In this document: positions 1 through 10,663 of the stretch, piece after piece
Numbering within the stretch: position 1 is the first letter of the stretch
Layout: each line of letters begins with the position of its first letter
DNA from: Saccharothrix sp. HUAS TT1
GTDB taxonomy: Bacteria; Actinomycetota; Actinomycetes; Mycobacteriales; Pseudonocardiaceae
Reading direction: 5' to 3'
Length of the DNA stretch: 64,000 nt
Assembly: GCF_040744945.1 (NCBI RefSeq)
Contig: NZ_CP160453.1
Span: forward strand, 7,378,001 to 7,442,000
Position numbers and translations under genes: made by a program
The notes under the pieces: model-generated
Seen by the model: the letters and a program-made list of their open reading frames with translations, nothing else
Database searches by the model: none
What the model was told of the DNA's origin: nothing

Positions 1-1037
1 GTCTCGGCCTCGATCACGTGGCGCGCGCCGGTCACGGTGTAGCTGCCGTCGAAGTAGGCGCCGTAGCGCGCCAGCGTCACCGGGTCGCCCGCGCGGAGCT
101 TGGGGTTGCCGTCGACAACGGCCTCCAGCTCGCCGAAGCCCGCGCCGGTCGACGCCTCCAGCGAGCGCGCCACGCGGGTCGCCTCGGCCTGGGTGGGGTA
201 GGGGGTGTCGGTGACCAGCAGGGGCGCCTTCGTGGGGAAGTTCGCGTTGGCCTCGCTCGCCGCGAGGCCCGGCTTGACGGTCTTGCTCGGGGTGTTGGGC
301 TGCACCGCCACCAGCGCCTTCTTGGTGGCGACGTCCCAGCTGCGCACCTCGACGCCGTTGGCCTGGTCGGCGGTGGTGAGCACGGCGCGCAGCGAGTGGG
401 TGTTGCCGCTGAGCACGTGCGGGTCGTCCGAGGCCGACGCCTTCGGCGCCTTGCTCGCGGGCGTGAGCTTGACGAACTCCAGCAGCCCGCGCTCGTCGAC
501 CCGGACCACGGCGTCGTGCTCCTGGGCGAGCACCTGGAGGAAGTCCCAGTCCGACACGCCCGCCTGGCTCAGGTGCCGGTAGGTGAGGTTGGCGACGTCC
601 AGCCTGCCCACGGTCAGCCCGGCGCCCAGCGCGACCTTCCGCACGACGGCCGACGCGGACATGTTGCGGAACGCCCGCACCTTGCGACCGCGCATCAGGC
701 GGTGCGCCCGGCTCATCGCCCGAACCACCACGAACACGCCGGAGCCGTCGTGGTCCATCTCCAGCGCGGTGATCTCGCCGGTGAACACCCGTTCGGCCGT
801 CGTCACGGCGGAGGCCGCGAACGCCACCTCCAGCCGACCGCCGATCCGGACCCCCGCGTCCTGGAGCAGTTCCCTGTTCTCGTCCCGGTAGGTCAGCACC
901 GCGCTGTCCGGCAAGCCGACGTTCTCGTCCACGACGCAGCGGACCAGGTACTTCGCCTCGGCCAGGAGCTCCTTGCCGTCCACCTTGATCACCGCGCTGG
1001 CGGCGAAGTTGTCGCCCTGGGCGTTCGTCGTGGTCAC
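1..1037 (-). CDS. eCIS spike / gpD (VgrG)-like late control protein, partial
   Basis: This is the 5' part (about 345 residues) of a gene that runs off the left edge. It starts at GTG 1037-1035, overlapping the stop of the LysM gene as GTGA, so translation is probably coupled. The product resembles the phage late control D / VgrG-like spike family. Visible features are an N-terminal beta-rich region, a middle stretch with MSRAHRLMRG and FRNMSASAVVRKVALGAGL, and YRHLSQAGVSDWDFLQVLA, the 'W-D-F-L' segment typical of gpD/VgrG hub proteins. In eCIS this protein is the trimeric hub/spike under the tube that carries the tip. Its position right after the LysM tube-end protein fits Pvc7/Pvc8 order. 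The assignment rests on motif and synteny; the C-terminal domain is not visible. Confidence 0.85.
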   Translation of the reverse strand, partial: MTTTNAQGDNFAASAVIKVDGKELLAEAKYLVRCVVDENVGLPDSAVLTYRDENRELLQDAGVRIGGRLEVAFAASAVTTAERVFTGEITALEMDHDGSGVFVVVRAMSRAHRLMRGRKVRAFRNMSASAVVRKVALGAGLTVGRLDVANLTYRHLSQAGVSDWDFLQVLAQEHDAVVRVDERGLLEFVKLTPASKAPKASASDDPHVLSGNTHSLRAVLTTADQANGVEVRSWDVATKKALVAVQPNTPSKTVKPGLAASEANANFPTKAPLLVTDTPYPTQAEATRVARSLEASTGAGFGELEAVVDGNPKLRAGDPVTLARYGAYFDGSYTVTGARHVIEAE

Positions 1038-1798
1038 CGTTCCTCCTCCGCTGCACCCGTGGTGCCCGGCACCAGCAGCTCCGTGCCGGGCACCAGGACC
1101 ATGGGGTCGTCGATGTCGTTGGCCTCGGCGATGACCCGCCACGCGGTCGCGTCGCCGTACTCCCGCCACGCCAGCTGCTGCAGGCTGTCCCCGGCGACCA
1201 CCCGGTGCGTGCGGCGGGCCTCGCGCGAGCCGGACGTCGGGTTCTGGCCGGGCGTGCCGACCCCCGCCTCCTCGATGGACAGCGAGCAGGTGGCCCGCAG
1301 CGGCCTGCCGTCCACGTCGAACAGCGAGTACTCGACCGACAGGCTGGACAGCACGCCGTCGAACGACACCGACTTGGCGGTGCCCCACTCGAAGCGCACC
1401 CACGGGCTCGCGGGCTTCTTCTTGCGCAGGCTGGCCTTCGTGGGCACGCAGGCGATCATCAGCTTCTCCACCCCCTCCTCCACCGAGTTGTCGTGCTCTG
1501 AGGTCGCGTCCAGGAACACGTCCACGCTCAACGACCGCGGCCCGCTGCCGACGAACTCCGGCAGCGACGCCTGGTCCGCCATCCGGGCCGGCTTGCGCCG
1601 CCACTCGACGCTCTTGCTCAGCGAGAGCCGGTTGGGGTTGAACTGGAACTTGGCCGTCGCCAGCCGCGCGCCCGGTTTGGCCCCGCTCTTCGCCGGTGGT
1701 TCCATGATCACCAGCTGCGCCTTGACGAGGCCGGAGCCGAAGTGCGCCGCCACGGCCTTGCCCGCCTTGGCGACCCCGGCCTGGAACTTCGGTGCCAC
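1034..1798 (-). CDS. eCIS tube-end LysM-domain protein (Pvc7/gp53-like)
   Basis: 254 aa, GTG start with a GAGGAGAG ribosome-binding sequence upstream. The N-terminal half carries the conserved KFQFNPNRLSLSKSVEWRRK stretch (about residues 50-69) seen in CIS tube/baseplate connector proteins. The C-terminus (about residues 195-245) is a LysM-like module: THRVVAGDSLQQLAWREYGD, then W-x-x-I-A-x-A-N and a terminal P-G-T-x-L-x-V-P. In contractile injection systems this protein sits at the proximal end of the inner tube and joins it to the spike hub encoded next. It lies 22 bp after the second tube gene and overlaps the spike gene by 4 bp, so it belongs to the structural operon. The LysM fold here is structural; nothing suggests cell-wall hydrolysis. 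Confidence 0.88.
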   Translation of the reverse strand: MAPKFQAGVAKAGKAVAAHFGSGLVKAQLVIMEPPAKSGAKPGARLATAKFQFNPNRLSLSKSVEWRRKPARMADQASLPEFVGSGPRSLSVDVFLDATSEHDNSVEEGVEKLMIACVPTKASLRKKKPASPWVRFEWGTAKSVSFDGVLSSLSVEYSLFDVDGRPLRATCSLSIEEAGVGTPGQNPTSGSREARRTHRVVAGDSLQQLAWREYGDATAWRVIAEANDIDDPMVLVPGTELLVPGTTGAAEEER

Positions 1799-1820
1799 GG
1801 TCCGCTCTCCTCGCTCGCGC

Positions 1821-2255
1821 TCAGTCGTCGCCCGACGCGTGCAGGCCCTCGTGGGCGAACTCCAGCGTCTCCACGGCGGCCTGGGACTGGTTCGGGTCGA
1901 AGCTGGGGCCCTGCCAGCGGACCGGGATGATGCCCATCACCTGCCAGCTGACGATCGGGGTGAGGTCCGGGGCCAGGGCGACGATCTCGCCGTCCTCGCG
2001 GTCGGCTTCCTTCAGGACCTCGTTGAACCACTTGAGGACCTTGGCCGAGTCGGCGGTCACCGGGCGGGTCATCGTGATGTTGGACCAGGTGATGCGCGAG
2101 GGCAGGCTCCAGGTGAAGTTGTTGTTGCCGCCCTCGGCGTACTGCTCGACCTCCACCTGCGCGCCGAGACCGTCGCAGGTGTGGAACATGCCGAGGTCGT
2201 CGTCGGCGATGGTCAGCCGGAAGAAGACGCTGCTGGCGAACACGTCGTCGGTCAC
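1821..2255 (-). CDS. eCIS tail tube protein (second copy)
   Basis: 144 aa; matches the T4 gp19-like tail tube family. It opens with F-F-R-L-T-I-A-D-D-D-L-G-x-F-x-x-C-D-G-L-G and a long acidic loop with GGNNNFTW, followed by the I-T-W-S-N-I-T-M-T-R-P segment typical of tube proteins. It ends with W-Q-V-M-G-I-I-P-V-R-W-Q-G-P. It differs clearly from the other tube-like protein at 5410-5850. eCIS loci usually encode two or three such paralogues, one forming the bulk tube and the others the tube-spike adaptors (Pvc1 versus Pvc5). Lying next to the LysM and spike genes, this one is more likely the adaptor, which is an inference from gene order. Confidence 0.85.
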   Translation of the reverse strand: MTDDVFASSVFFRLTIADDDLGMFHTCDGLGAQVEVEQYAEGGNNNFTWSLPSRITWSNITMTRPVTADSAKVLKWFNEVLKEADREDGEIVALAPDLTPIVSWQVMGIIPVRWQGPSFDPNQSQAAVETLEFAHEGLHASGDD

Positions 2256-2278
2256 TGGTGCTCCTTGGTGGGGGCCGG

Positions 2279-4789
<2,511 letters not shown>

Positions 4790-4793
4790 CGGG

Positions 4794-4952
4794 TCACCTC
4801 CCCTCGTTCACCCTCGTGTTGATGCGCGCGATCTCGCGGACCCAGCTCTGGCGCTCGTGGTGCGCCAGGTCGAGGATCTCCTCGCGCGGCCAGTGGAAGT
4901 GGTAGGCCACGTACGCGACCTCTTCGAGCAGCCGGTCGGCCGCGTACGTCAC
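4794..4952 (-). CDS. Small eCIS-operon protein (DUF6760-like)
   Basis: 52 aa from GTG 4952, which overlaps the upstream stop as GTGA. A longer reading to 5003 exists, but its extra N-terminus is only the out-of-frame end of the upstream gene. The sequence is V-T-Y-A-A-D-R-L-L-E-E-V-A-Y-V-A-Y-H-F-H-W, followed by P-R-E-E-I-L-D-L-x-H-x-E-R-x-x-W-V. This is the compact helical protein usually found after the baseplate-linked zinc-ribbon gene in CIS and phage-tail loci. The 'H-W-P-R-E-E-I-L-D-L' core resembles the helical pair of phage tail assembly chaperones. The function is unknown; the DUF6760 label is from memory of the motif and was not checked. Confidence 0.75.
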   Translation of the reverse strand: MTYAADRLLEEVAYVAYHFHWPREEILDLAHHERQSWVREIARINTRVNEGR

Positions 4953-5413
4953 GATTCCCCCAGGCGACCACCCGCGAGGTCGACCTCGAACGCGGCGCCG
5001 CACGACGGGCAGGACACGCCCGCCCGGGTGTGGCCCTCGCTGTTGATCCGCCGGTAGAAGTCCTGGAGGAAGGCGATGTCGGTGGCGTACATCTGCTCCA
5101 CCACCCCCGCGTGCACCTCGCGCACGGTGCCCAGCCGGGTGATGACCTGGCTGAGCAGCACCACGCTGAGGTAGCCGGGGTTCTCCTTGACCCGCAGGTC
5201 GATCTGCGGGCGCAGCTCGTCGCGGGCCGTGGCCAGGCGCATCCGGCCGTGCCGGTGCAGCACGCCGTCGGGGTCCACGTAGCCGCGCGGCAGCTCGAAG
5301 TCGAACTCGGTGCGCAGCCCGCCGCGCCCGCTCGGCGCCGCCGACCGCTCCGACTCGTCCTTGGGGTCGACCAGCTCGTCGAGCTGGTCGAGCGCGATCG
5401 TCCGCCGCCTCAT
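4949..5413 (-). CDS. eCIS baseplate-associated protein with zinc-ribbon C-terminus (T4-type phage baseplate protein-like)
   Basis: 154 aa. It starts at ATG 5413, overlapping the tube gene stop as ATGA. The N-terminal part is acidic and flexible, followed by F-E-L-P-R-G-Y-V-D-P-D-G-x-L-H-R and R-M-R-L-A-T-A-R-D-E-L, a stretch typical of the small T4-like baseplate/tail assembly proteins in CIS clusters. A helical segment with L-S-Q-V-I-T-R-L-G precedes a short C-terminal zinc ribbon (C-P-S-C-G-A-A-F). The family always lies just downstream of the tube gene, as here. Only one Cys pair is visible, so a metal site would need other ligands or dimerisation. Confidence 0.82.
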   Translation of the reverse strand: MRRRTIALDQLDELVDPKDESERSAAPSGRGGLRTEFDFELPRGYVDPDGVLHRHGRMRLATARDELRPQIDLRVKENPGYLSVVLLSQVITRLGTVREVHAGVVEQMYATDIAFLQDFYRRINSEGHTRAGVSCPSCGAAFEVDLAGGRLGES

Positions 5414-5850
5414 TCGACCGTGATCTCCTCGAACACGAGGGTCACCTTCTCGGTGGCGGCGCTGGACTCGCCCGCCTTGAACGAGGGGCCCTCCCACTTG
5501 CTGGCCCACGCGCGGTAGAGCGTCATGCGGCGGACCGTGTTGCCCTCGGTGTCCTTGACCTCGATGGTGATGTCCTGCCGGGCCGCCGTGACCGCGCCCT
5601 TCTCCAGGGTCTCCTTGAGCCAGTTGGTGAACGTGACGCTCTGGTCCAGGCCCCGGGTGAGCGTCACCTCGCCGCCCTTCTGCGCGCCGGGCTGCTTGCG
5701 CAGCACCGGTTTGCCGGTCTCCGTCACCTGGGAGACCTCGACCACGTCCTCCTCGACGGTCAGCCCGCTGACCTCCTGCAGCGACTCGACGGTGAACCCG
5801 CCCAGCTGGACGCCGAAGATGTGGGTGGAAAGAGCATCGCCCTCTGCCAT
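5410..5850 (-). CDS. eCIS inner tube protein (main copy)
   Basis: 146 aa, belonging to the phage tail tube / Hcp-like family. Diagnostic segments are the N-terminal H-I-F-G-V-Q-L-G-G-F-T-V-E-S-L-Q-E-V-S-G-L, the middle T-L-T-R-G-L-D-Q-S-V-T-F-T-N-W, and the end M-T-L-Y-R-A-W-A-S-K-W-E-G-P with a final V-F-E-E-I-T-V. This hexameric ring protein stacks to form the rigid tube pushed out on sheath contraction; effectors can load inside it. It lies 41 bp after the sheath gene in the usual sheath-tube order and overlaps the next gene by 4 bp, so it is probably the bulk tube subunit. Confidence 0.92.
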   Translation of the reverse strand: MAEGDALSTHIFGVQLGGFTVESLQEVSGLTVEEDVVEVSQVTETGKPVLRKQPGAQKGGEVTLTRGLDQSVTFTNWLKETLEKGAVTAARQDITIEVKDTEGNTVRRMTLYRAWASKWEGPSFKAGESSAATEKVTLVFEEITVE

Positions 5851-5891
5851 GGGTGGTGCCGCCTTTCTGGTTCACGCCCGCGCGGGGCGGC

Positions 5892-7415
5892 TCATTCGCT
5901 GACGAGGCTGGTGCTGTCGGAGAACTGCGACAGCTGGAAGACGACGAACTCGGCGGGCTTGACCGGCGCCACGCCGATCTCGCACACGACCTGGCCGAGG
6001 TCGATCGACTCCTGCGGGTTGTTCTCCCGGTCGCACTTGACGTAGAACGCTTCCGCCGGGGTGCGGCCGAACAGCGCGCCCCGGCGCCACTGCTCGGTGA
6101 GGAACCCGGTGATGTTGCGCCGGATGCTGGCCCACAGGCGGTCGTCGTTGGGCTCGAACACCACCCACTGCGTGCCCAGCAGGATCGACTCCTCCAGGTA
6201 GTTGAACAGCCGGCGCACGTTCAGGTAGCGCCACGCCGGGTCGGAGGACAGCGTCCGCGCGCCCCAGACGCGGATGCCGCGCCCCGGGAACGAGCGCACG
6301 CAGTTGACGCCGATCGGGTTGAGCAGGTCCTGCTCGCCCTTGCTGATGTTGATCTCCAGGTCGACCACGCCGCGGATGACCTCGTTGGCGGGCGCCTTGT
6401 GCACGCCGCGCTCGTTGTCGTTGCGACTCCACACGCCCGCGATGTGCCCGGCGGGCGGCACGAGGGCGGGGCGGCCCCTGACCGGGTCGAAGACCTTGAT
6501 CCACGGGTAGTACAGCACCGCGTACTTCGAGTCGTAGTTGGCCTCGTCCCGGCGCCAGGTGCGGATCTTCTGCGCGTTCATCCCAGGCGGCGGGTCGAGC
6601 AGCGCGACCCGGTCGCCCATCTGCTCGCAGTGCGCGATCATCGCCAGCTGGACGGTCTTGACGCCCTCCAGGTCGATCTGCCCGCGCTGGTAGGCGCTCA
6701 TCAGGTCCGGTGCGACCACCATGGTGACCTCGTCGACGCTCTCCAGGCCGCCCATGCCGGTGCGGGCGTCCGGGTCCCCCAGGTACTCCTGGGCGTCCAG
6801 CTTCGCCACCGCCTTCGACGGCGCGGGCGCGGCGGGCAACGCCACCTGCTGCTTGTCCGGGCGCGCCAGCGCGCCGTTGGCCCGCTCGGTGGCGCTGATC
6901 AGCTTGGACCGCTCGGACACCTGCGTGACGACGTAGTTCTTGACGTTCTTCTTCGTGGAGGCGTCGTAGGTCTCCACCACCTTGCCGCCCTGCTTGACCA
7001 CCAGCTTGAAGCGGTCCTCCGGCGGGTTCTCGCCGTCGGCGTCGGCCACCTCGACCGTGATGTCGTCGCCCGCTCCGGGCAGCGCCGCCACGTGCAGGCC
7101 GCCCAGCTCGGCGGGCGCGGGCACGGCGGGTTCGGCGTCGGCCTCCGTCGCCGCGCCGCCTACGCGCACCACGTACGCCGCGCCGCCGCCGTTGGCGAAG
7201 TAGCCGTAGACGGAGTGCGGCAGGTAGGCGTCCTCGGTGAAACCGCCGAACAGCTGGACGTACTGGTTCCAGTTCGCCACGAGGGTCGGCCGGTGGAAGG
7301 GCCCTTGCTCGGCGAAGCCGATGAAGGCGGCCACCGCGGTGCCGACGCCCTCGATCGGCCGCGCCCCGGACTGGACCTCCTCCACGTAGACGCCCGGTGA
7401 GAGGTACTGCGGCAT
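5892..7415 (-). CDS. eCIS contractile tail sheath protein
   Basis: 507 aa from ATG 7415. Upstream codons in frame are out-of-family, and the canonical sheath N-terminus M-P-Q-Y-L-S-P-G-V-Y-V-E-E-V-Q-S-G begins here. This N-terminus donates the strand for inter-subunit 'handshake' contacts. The C-terminal half carries the conserved sheath core: W-G-A-R-T-L-S-S-D-P, Y-L-N-V-R-R-L-F-N-Y-L-E-E-S-I, W-V-V-F-E-P-N-D and F-Y-V-K-C-D. It ends with A-P-V-K-P-A-E-F-V-V-F-Q-L-S-Q. The central variable region (about residues 90-300) holds domains typical of CIS sheaths. This is the first gene of the minus-strand structural operon, and its promoter should lie in the 244-bp divergent gap shared with the effector gene. 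Confidence 0.95.
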   Translation of the reverse strand: MPQYLSPGVYVEEVQSGARPIEGVGTAVAAFIGFAEQGPFHRPTLVANWNQYVQLFGGFTEDAYLPHSVYGYFANGGGAAYVVRVGGAATEADAEPAVPAPAELGGLHVAALPGAGDDITVEVADADGENPPEDRFKLVVKQGGKVVETYDASTKKNVKNYVVTQVSERSKLISATERANGALARPDKQQVALPAAPAPSKAVAKLDAQEYLGDPDARTGMGGLESVDEVTMVVAPDLMSAYQRGQIDLEGVKTVQLAMIAHCEQMGDRVALLDPPPGMNAQKIRTWRRDEANYDSKYAVLYYPWIKVFDPVRGRPALVPPAGHIAGVWSRNDNERGVHKAPANEVIRGVVDLEINISKGEQDLLNPIGVNCVRSFPGRGIRVWGARTLSSDPAWRYLNVRRLFNYLEESILLGTQWVVFEPNDDRLWASIRRNITGFLTEQWRRGALFGRTPAEAFYVKCDRENNPQESIDLGQVVCEIGVAPVKPAEFVVFQLSQFSDSTSLVSE

Positions 7416-7659
7416 GGTCGGCTCCTCTGTCTTCCGGCTCTGGCTGTTCACCAACAGCCTGCTGCGGTCCGCCGCGCCCGGGCAGGTCCCGCGGACCCCG
7501 GTCGGGGGCAGTGCGTTGCCCGAAGGGGCACGGGGGGCGCGCGTTGCCCGATCCGACACCACGTCTGCCCCCGCCGGTGACCGGCCGACGGTCCGCGACC
7601 CCGCGTCGGGCGCGAAGGATGGGAGGTCTCATCCCCAGTCCCGACCGAGGCAGGTGCGC
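7416..7659. promoter_or_regulatory. Divergent intergenic region between sheath operon and effector
   Basis: A 244-bp gap between the start of the sheath gene (minus) and the effector gene (plus), so it must hold promoters for both. It contains an 11-bp direct repeat, GCGTTGCCCGA, at 7513-7523 and 7541-7551. The 28-bp centre spacing is a plausible tandem activator site. No convincing -35/-10 pair was recognised. Confidence 0.45.
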
Positions 7660-10581
7660 GTGCGCGAACAGGAGAAACGGCCGGACGAGAAGGCCGGTGC
7701 CCGGCACCGGCCGTCACCCGAGCCCGCCGGGCGGACGGGCGCCGCCCACTCGGGTCCGCTGGACCCCGCTGCGGTGGCGGCGCTGCAGCGCTCCGTCGGC
7801 AACCGGGTCGTCGCCCGGCGCATCGCCGAGGAGCGGCACGTCCACGACGGCTCGTGCGACCACGAGCCCACCGTCCAGCGCGCCCTGGTGGACGCGGCGG
7901 TGAACTCGCCGGGGCGGCCGATCGAGCCGTCCCGGCGCGCGAAGCTGGAAGCGTTCCACCAGGAGGACTTCTCCGCCGTCCGGGTGCACACCGGTCCGGT
8001 CGCCCAGCGCTCCACCGCGGCGGTCGGCGCCGGCGCCCTGACCGTCGGCGACCACATCGTCCTGGGTCGGGGCGCCGACGACGACGAGACCCTGGGCCAC
8101 GAGGCCGGGCACGTGAAGCAGCAGCGGGCGGGCCGGGTCTCGGGCGCCGACAACGGCGCCGGCCTGAGCATCAGCAGCGAGACCGATCCCGAGGAGCGGT
8201 CCGCCGCGGCCGACGGGGCGGCCTTCCGGTCCGGCGCGGAACGCGCCCCGTCCGCCCTCGCCGGACCCACCGGGCCGCACTCGGGCGGCGCGGGCGGCGA
8301 GCAGCGCGTGCAGCGCGTGGTCAAGGAGGATTCCTCCTCCGGGGAGACCTCGTCCGCCGAATCGTCCTCAAGGGAATCCTCTTCGGAGGAATCGTCCTCG
8401 GAGGAGGAAGAGGAGGAGCCGAGGCCCAGGGGCAGGACCGACGCGGTGAAGCAGATCGGCGCGGAGGTCGAGAAGCACACGAAGGCGTACGGCGGCGGCC
8501 TGCAGGGTCGGGCCACCGACGAGGCCCGGTTGCGCTTCCCCCGCGACATGGCCGACGAGCGGGACACCCAGACCCTGTCCCACCTCAGCTTCCTGCTCTA
8601 CGACGCCCTGAGCGCCGTCCAGGACGACCTGGTGCAGCTCGAAGAGGACATCGAGGTGGTCAACGAGCGCGAGGTCCAGGGCATGCTGATCAACGACCGG
8701 CTGCTGTTCGCCTCGAACTACAACGACACGATCGACAACCTGGAGGTCGAGTTCGGGGAGGACATGGCCTCGCTGCGCGACCTGGTGGAGGTCCACCAGG
8801 ACGACGAGGACCGCACGAAGGGCCTGCGCGCCGCCGACGCGCAGGAGTACCTCGGGCGGCTCGACCGCGCCGAGACGAAGGTCATGGCGGCCTTCCAGGA
8901 GCTGCGCGGCATGGGCGACGACGCCACGGCCGAGGCCATGCGCAACAGCACGGGCAGGCCGGTCGTGGTCGTCGACGCCGCGTCGCCGACCATGCGCGAA
9001 CTGCTCACGGCGCCGGAGCACGCGGGCTCGGTGATCATGCTCCGCTTCGACGAGACCGACGGCACGTACCGCAAGGGCGACAAGGCGGGCAGGCGCAAGC
9101 CCAAGCGGATGCACGCCGAGCAGAAGTTCCTCGTGGCCATCCACCGGGCCGGTCTCAAGCCCGAGGAGGCCGAGGGCCCCCTCGCCATCTCGGGCCGGTA
9201 CCGGCCCTGCATGGGCTGCGCGGCGGCGCTGCGGTACTACCGCGACGTCGTGGGGTTCGGCAACCTCGACTTCAACCCCAACTACGGGTTCTACTACGCC
9301 AGCTCCGTGCAGGGCCTGAAGGCCCACCTGCGCCACGTGGTGGAGGACCCGCGCTACCACGAGTACATCAGGGAGATGATCGACCCGGAGCGCGGTGGCG
9401 CGGTCAGCACCTCGGCGCTGGCGTGGCAGGGCGCTCCGGCGGACGCGGTCGAGAACAACGGCCCCGAGATCCGCATCCCCGCCGAGCGGGCGGGCGGGCG
9501 CGGCTACCGGACCGACTCCGCCAGCGAGGGCAGGCTCACCGACTCGGACGACGAGGAGGTCTACCACACCTCGGACCGCGAGCTCTTCGAGTACAAGGCC
9601 GACGACGGCGGCCGGAAGGTGGGCAAGGGCAGCCGGACCGTGAACGCCGGGCGCCGTGCCCAGGACCTGCTCAGCGCGGACGACGCGCTGCTGCTCCGGC
9701 AGGTGTGGCTGTTCGGCGACCGGGACACGCAGGCGCTGGTGTTCCGCTACTACACCCGCAGGCCGCCGACGTTCGGCGGTCCGGTCTCGCAGCGGGAGAT
9801 CCAGCAGGCCACCGGGGCCGGGCCCGGCACGATCAGCCGGCTCATCCTGGGCACCACCGGGCACGAGAAGCGGGACAACCGCGTCGCCGACCCCGGCATG
9901 AAGCGCATGCCGCAGCGCGGCCGGAAGGCCGATCCCGCCGAGAAGAAGCCGCGTGGCAAGGGCGCGTTCAAGAAGGGCAAGCCGCTCGACGCCGACGGCC
10001 GCAAGAGGATCGAGGCCAAGATGCGCGAGGTCGACTTCTACGAGACGTGGGAGAGCGCGCCCGAGGTGAACGGGATCAAGCCGCAGGAGATCCCGCACGC
10101 CCTCGGTCAGCTGATCGCCGACCTCCGCCGCGAGTACACCGTGCCGAGCATGGCCAGGGCGCTCAAGACCTCCGACGCCCTCAAGCAGCACCTGAACCGG
10201 ACCTTCAAGGTGCTCAACCCCAAGGCGGAGGACGCCAAGGCCGCGCAACCGGTGGAGGAGGACGTCGAGATGGGCGGCACCGAGGACGACCGCGAGCACC
10301 CGGAGGTCCGCGGCCTCCAGCACCACGTCGACGAGAGCGGGCAGCACTTCTACACCCACCCCAGCGGCGCCCAGTTCTTCTGGGACTTCGAGCACGGCGA
10401 CGTGCGCCCGCTGCCCCCGAACGTGCGGTTCCAGGTCGGGCAGTCCTCCGGGGCGCGGCAGGCCGAACCGGACGCCATGGACGTCGACGAGGAGCCGCCG
10501 GCCCGGGTCGAGGAATCCGACGACGAGGTGGAGGAGACCTACGTGGGCAAGGGCAAGAACCCGGCCAGGCGTCGGCGCTGA
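7660..10581 (+). CDS. Putative eCIS effector: DUF4157 domain plus deaminase-like domain
   Basis: 973 aa from GTG 7660, with GAGG 9 bp upstream; GTG 7654 is possible. The N-terminus has QR motifs (A-L-Q-R-S, T-V-Q-R-A) and a DUF4157 domain (about 60-160) with an intact HExxH zinc motif, H147-E-A-G-H151. DUF4157 is a known marker of eCIS-associated toxins. After V-Q-R at about 219 comes an acidic Ser/Glu linker (about 225-253) and a helical region. Next is a segment with H485-A-E487 and P-C517-M-G-C520, the zinc/catalytic signature of the cytidine-deaminase superfamily. The last 370 residues hold an HTH-like segment (about 703-731), Lys-rich stretches and an acidic tail. It is divergent from the sheath, as expected for cargo. 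Deaminase activity and target (nucleotide, DNA, RNA or protein) are inferences. No immunity gene is obvious beside it, which fits delivery to foreign or eukaryotic targets. Confidence 0.8.
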   Translation: MREQEKRPDEKAGARHRPSPEPAGRTGAAHSGPLDPAAVAALQRSVGNRVVARRIAEERHVHDGSCDHEPTVQRALVDAAVNSPGRPIEPSRRAKLEAFHQEDFSAVRVHTGPVAQRSTAAVGAGALTVGDHIVLGRGADDDETLGHEAGHVKQQRAGRVSGADNGAGLSISSETDPEERSAAADGAAFRSGAERAPSALAGPTGPHSGGAGGEQRVQRVVKEDSSSGETSSAESSSRESSSEESSSEEEEEEPRPRGRTDAVKQIGAEVEKHTKAYGGGLQGRATDEARLRFPRDMADERDTQTLSHLSFLLYDALSAVQDDLVQLEEDIEVVNEREVQGMLINDRLLFASNYNDTIDNLEVEFGEDMASLRDLVEVHQDDEDRTKGLRAADAQEYLGRLDRAETKVMAAFQELRGMGDDATAEAMRNSTGRPVVVVDAASPTMRELLTAPEHAGSVIMLRFDETDGTYRKGDKAGRRKPKRMHAEQKFLVAIHRAGLKPEEAEGPLAISGRYRPCMGCAAALRYYRDVVGFGNLDFNPNYGFYYASSVQGLKAHLRHVVEDPRYHEYIREMIDPERGGAVSTSALAWQGAPADAVENNGPEIRIPAERAGGRGYRTDSASEGRLTDSDDEEVYHTSDRELFEYKADDGGRKVGKGSRTVNAGRRAQDLLSADDALLLRQVWLFGDRDTQALVFRYYTRRPPTFGGPVSQREIQQATGAGPGTISRLILGTTGHEKRDNRVADPGMKRMPQRGRKADPAEKKPRGKGAFKKGKPLDADGRKRIEAKMREVDFYETWESAPEVNGIKPQEIPHALGQLIADLRREYTVPSMARALKTSDALKQHLNRTFKVLNPKAEDAKAAQPVEEDVEMGGTEDDREHPEVRGLQHHVDESGQHFYTHPSGAQFFWDFEHGDVRPLPPNVRFQVGQSSGARQAEPDAMDVDEEPPARVEESDDEVEETYVGKGKNPARRRR

Positions 10582-10587
10582 ACGCCT

Positions 10588-10622
10588 CGACCCGCCCACC
10601 GGGGTTGCCGGTGGGCGGGTCG
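10588..10622. terminator. Bidirectional terminator after the effector gene
   Basis: Perfect 15-bp inverted repeat (CGACCCGCCCACCGG and its complement) around a 5-base loop, 6 bp after the effector stop. The convergent AAA+ ATPase gene ends at 10664, so the hairpin can serve both strands. It has no T-run, which is common in high-GC actinobacteria. Confidence 0.85.
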
Positions 10623-10663
10623 GGAGCGGTGCGCGCGTGCCGGACCGCCGGGCCCCGGCGCGG

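Noticed and set aside
7414..7659. N-terminal extension of the effector to 7414
   Set aside because: It would start at the sheath start codon on the other strand and fill the only promoter region; no family sequence there.
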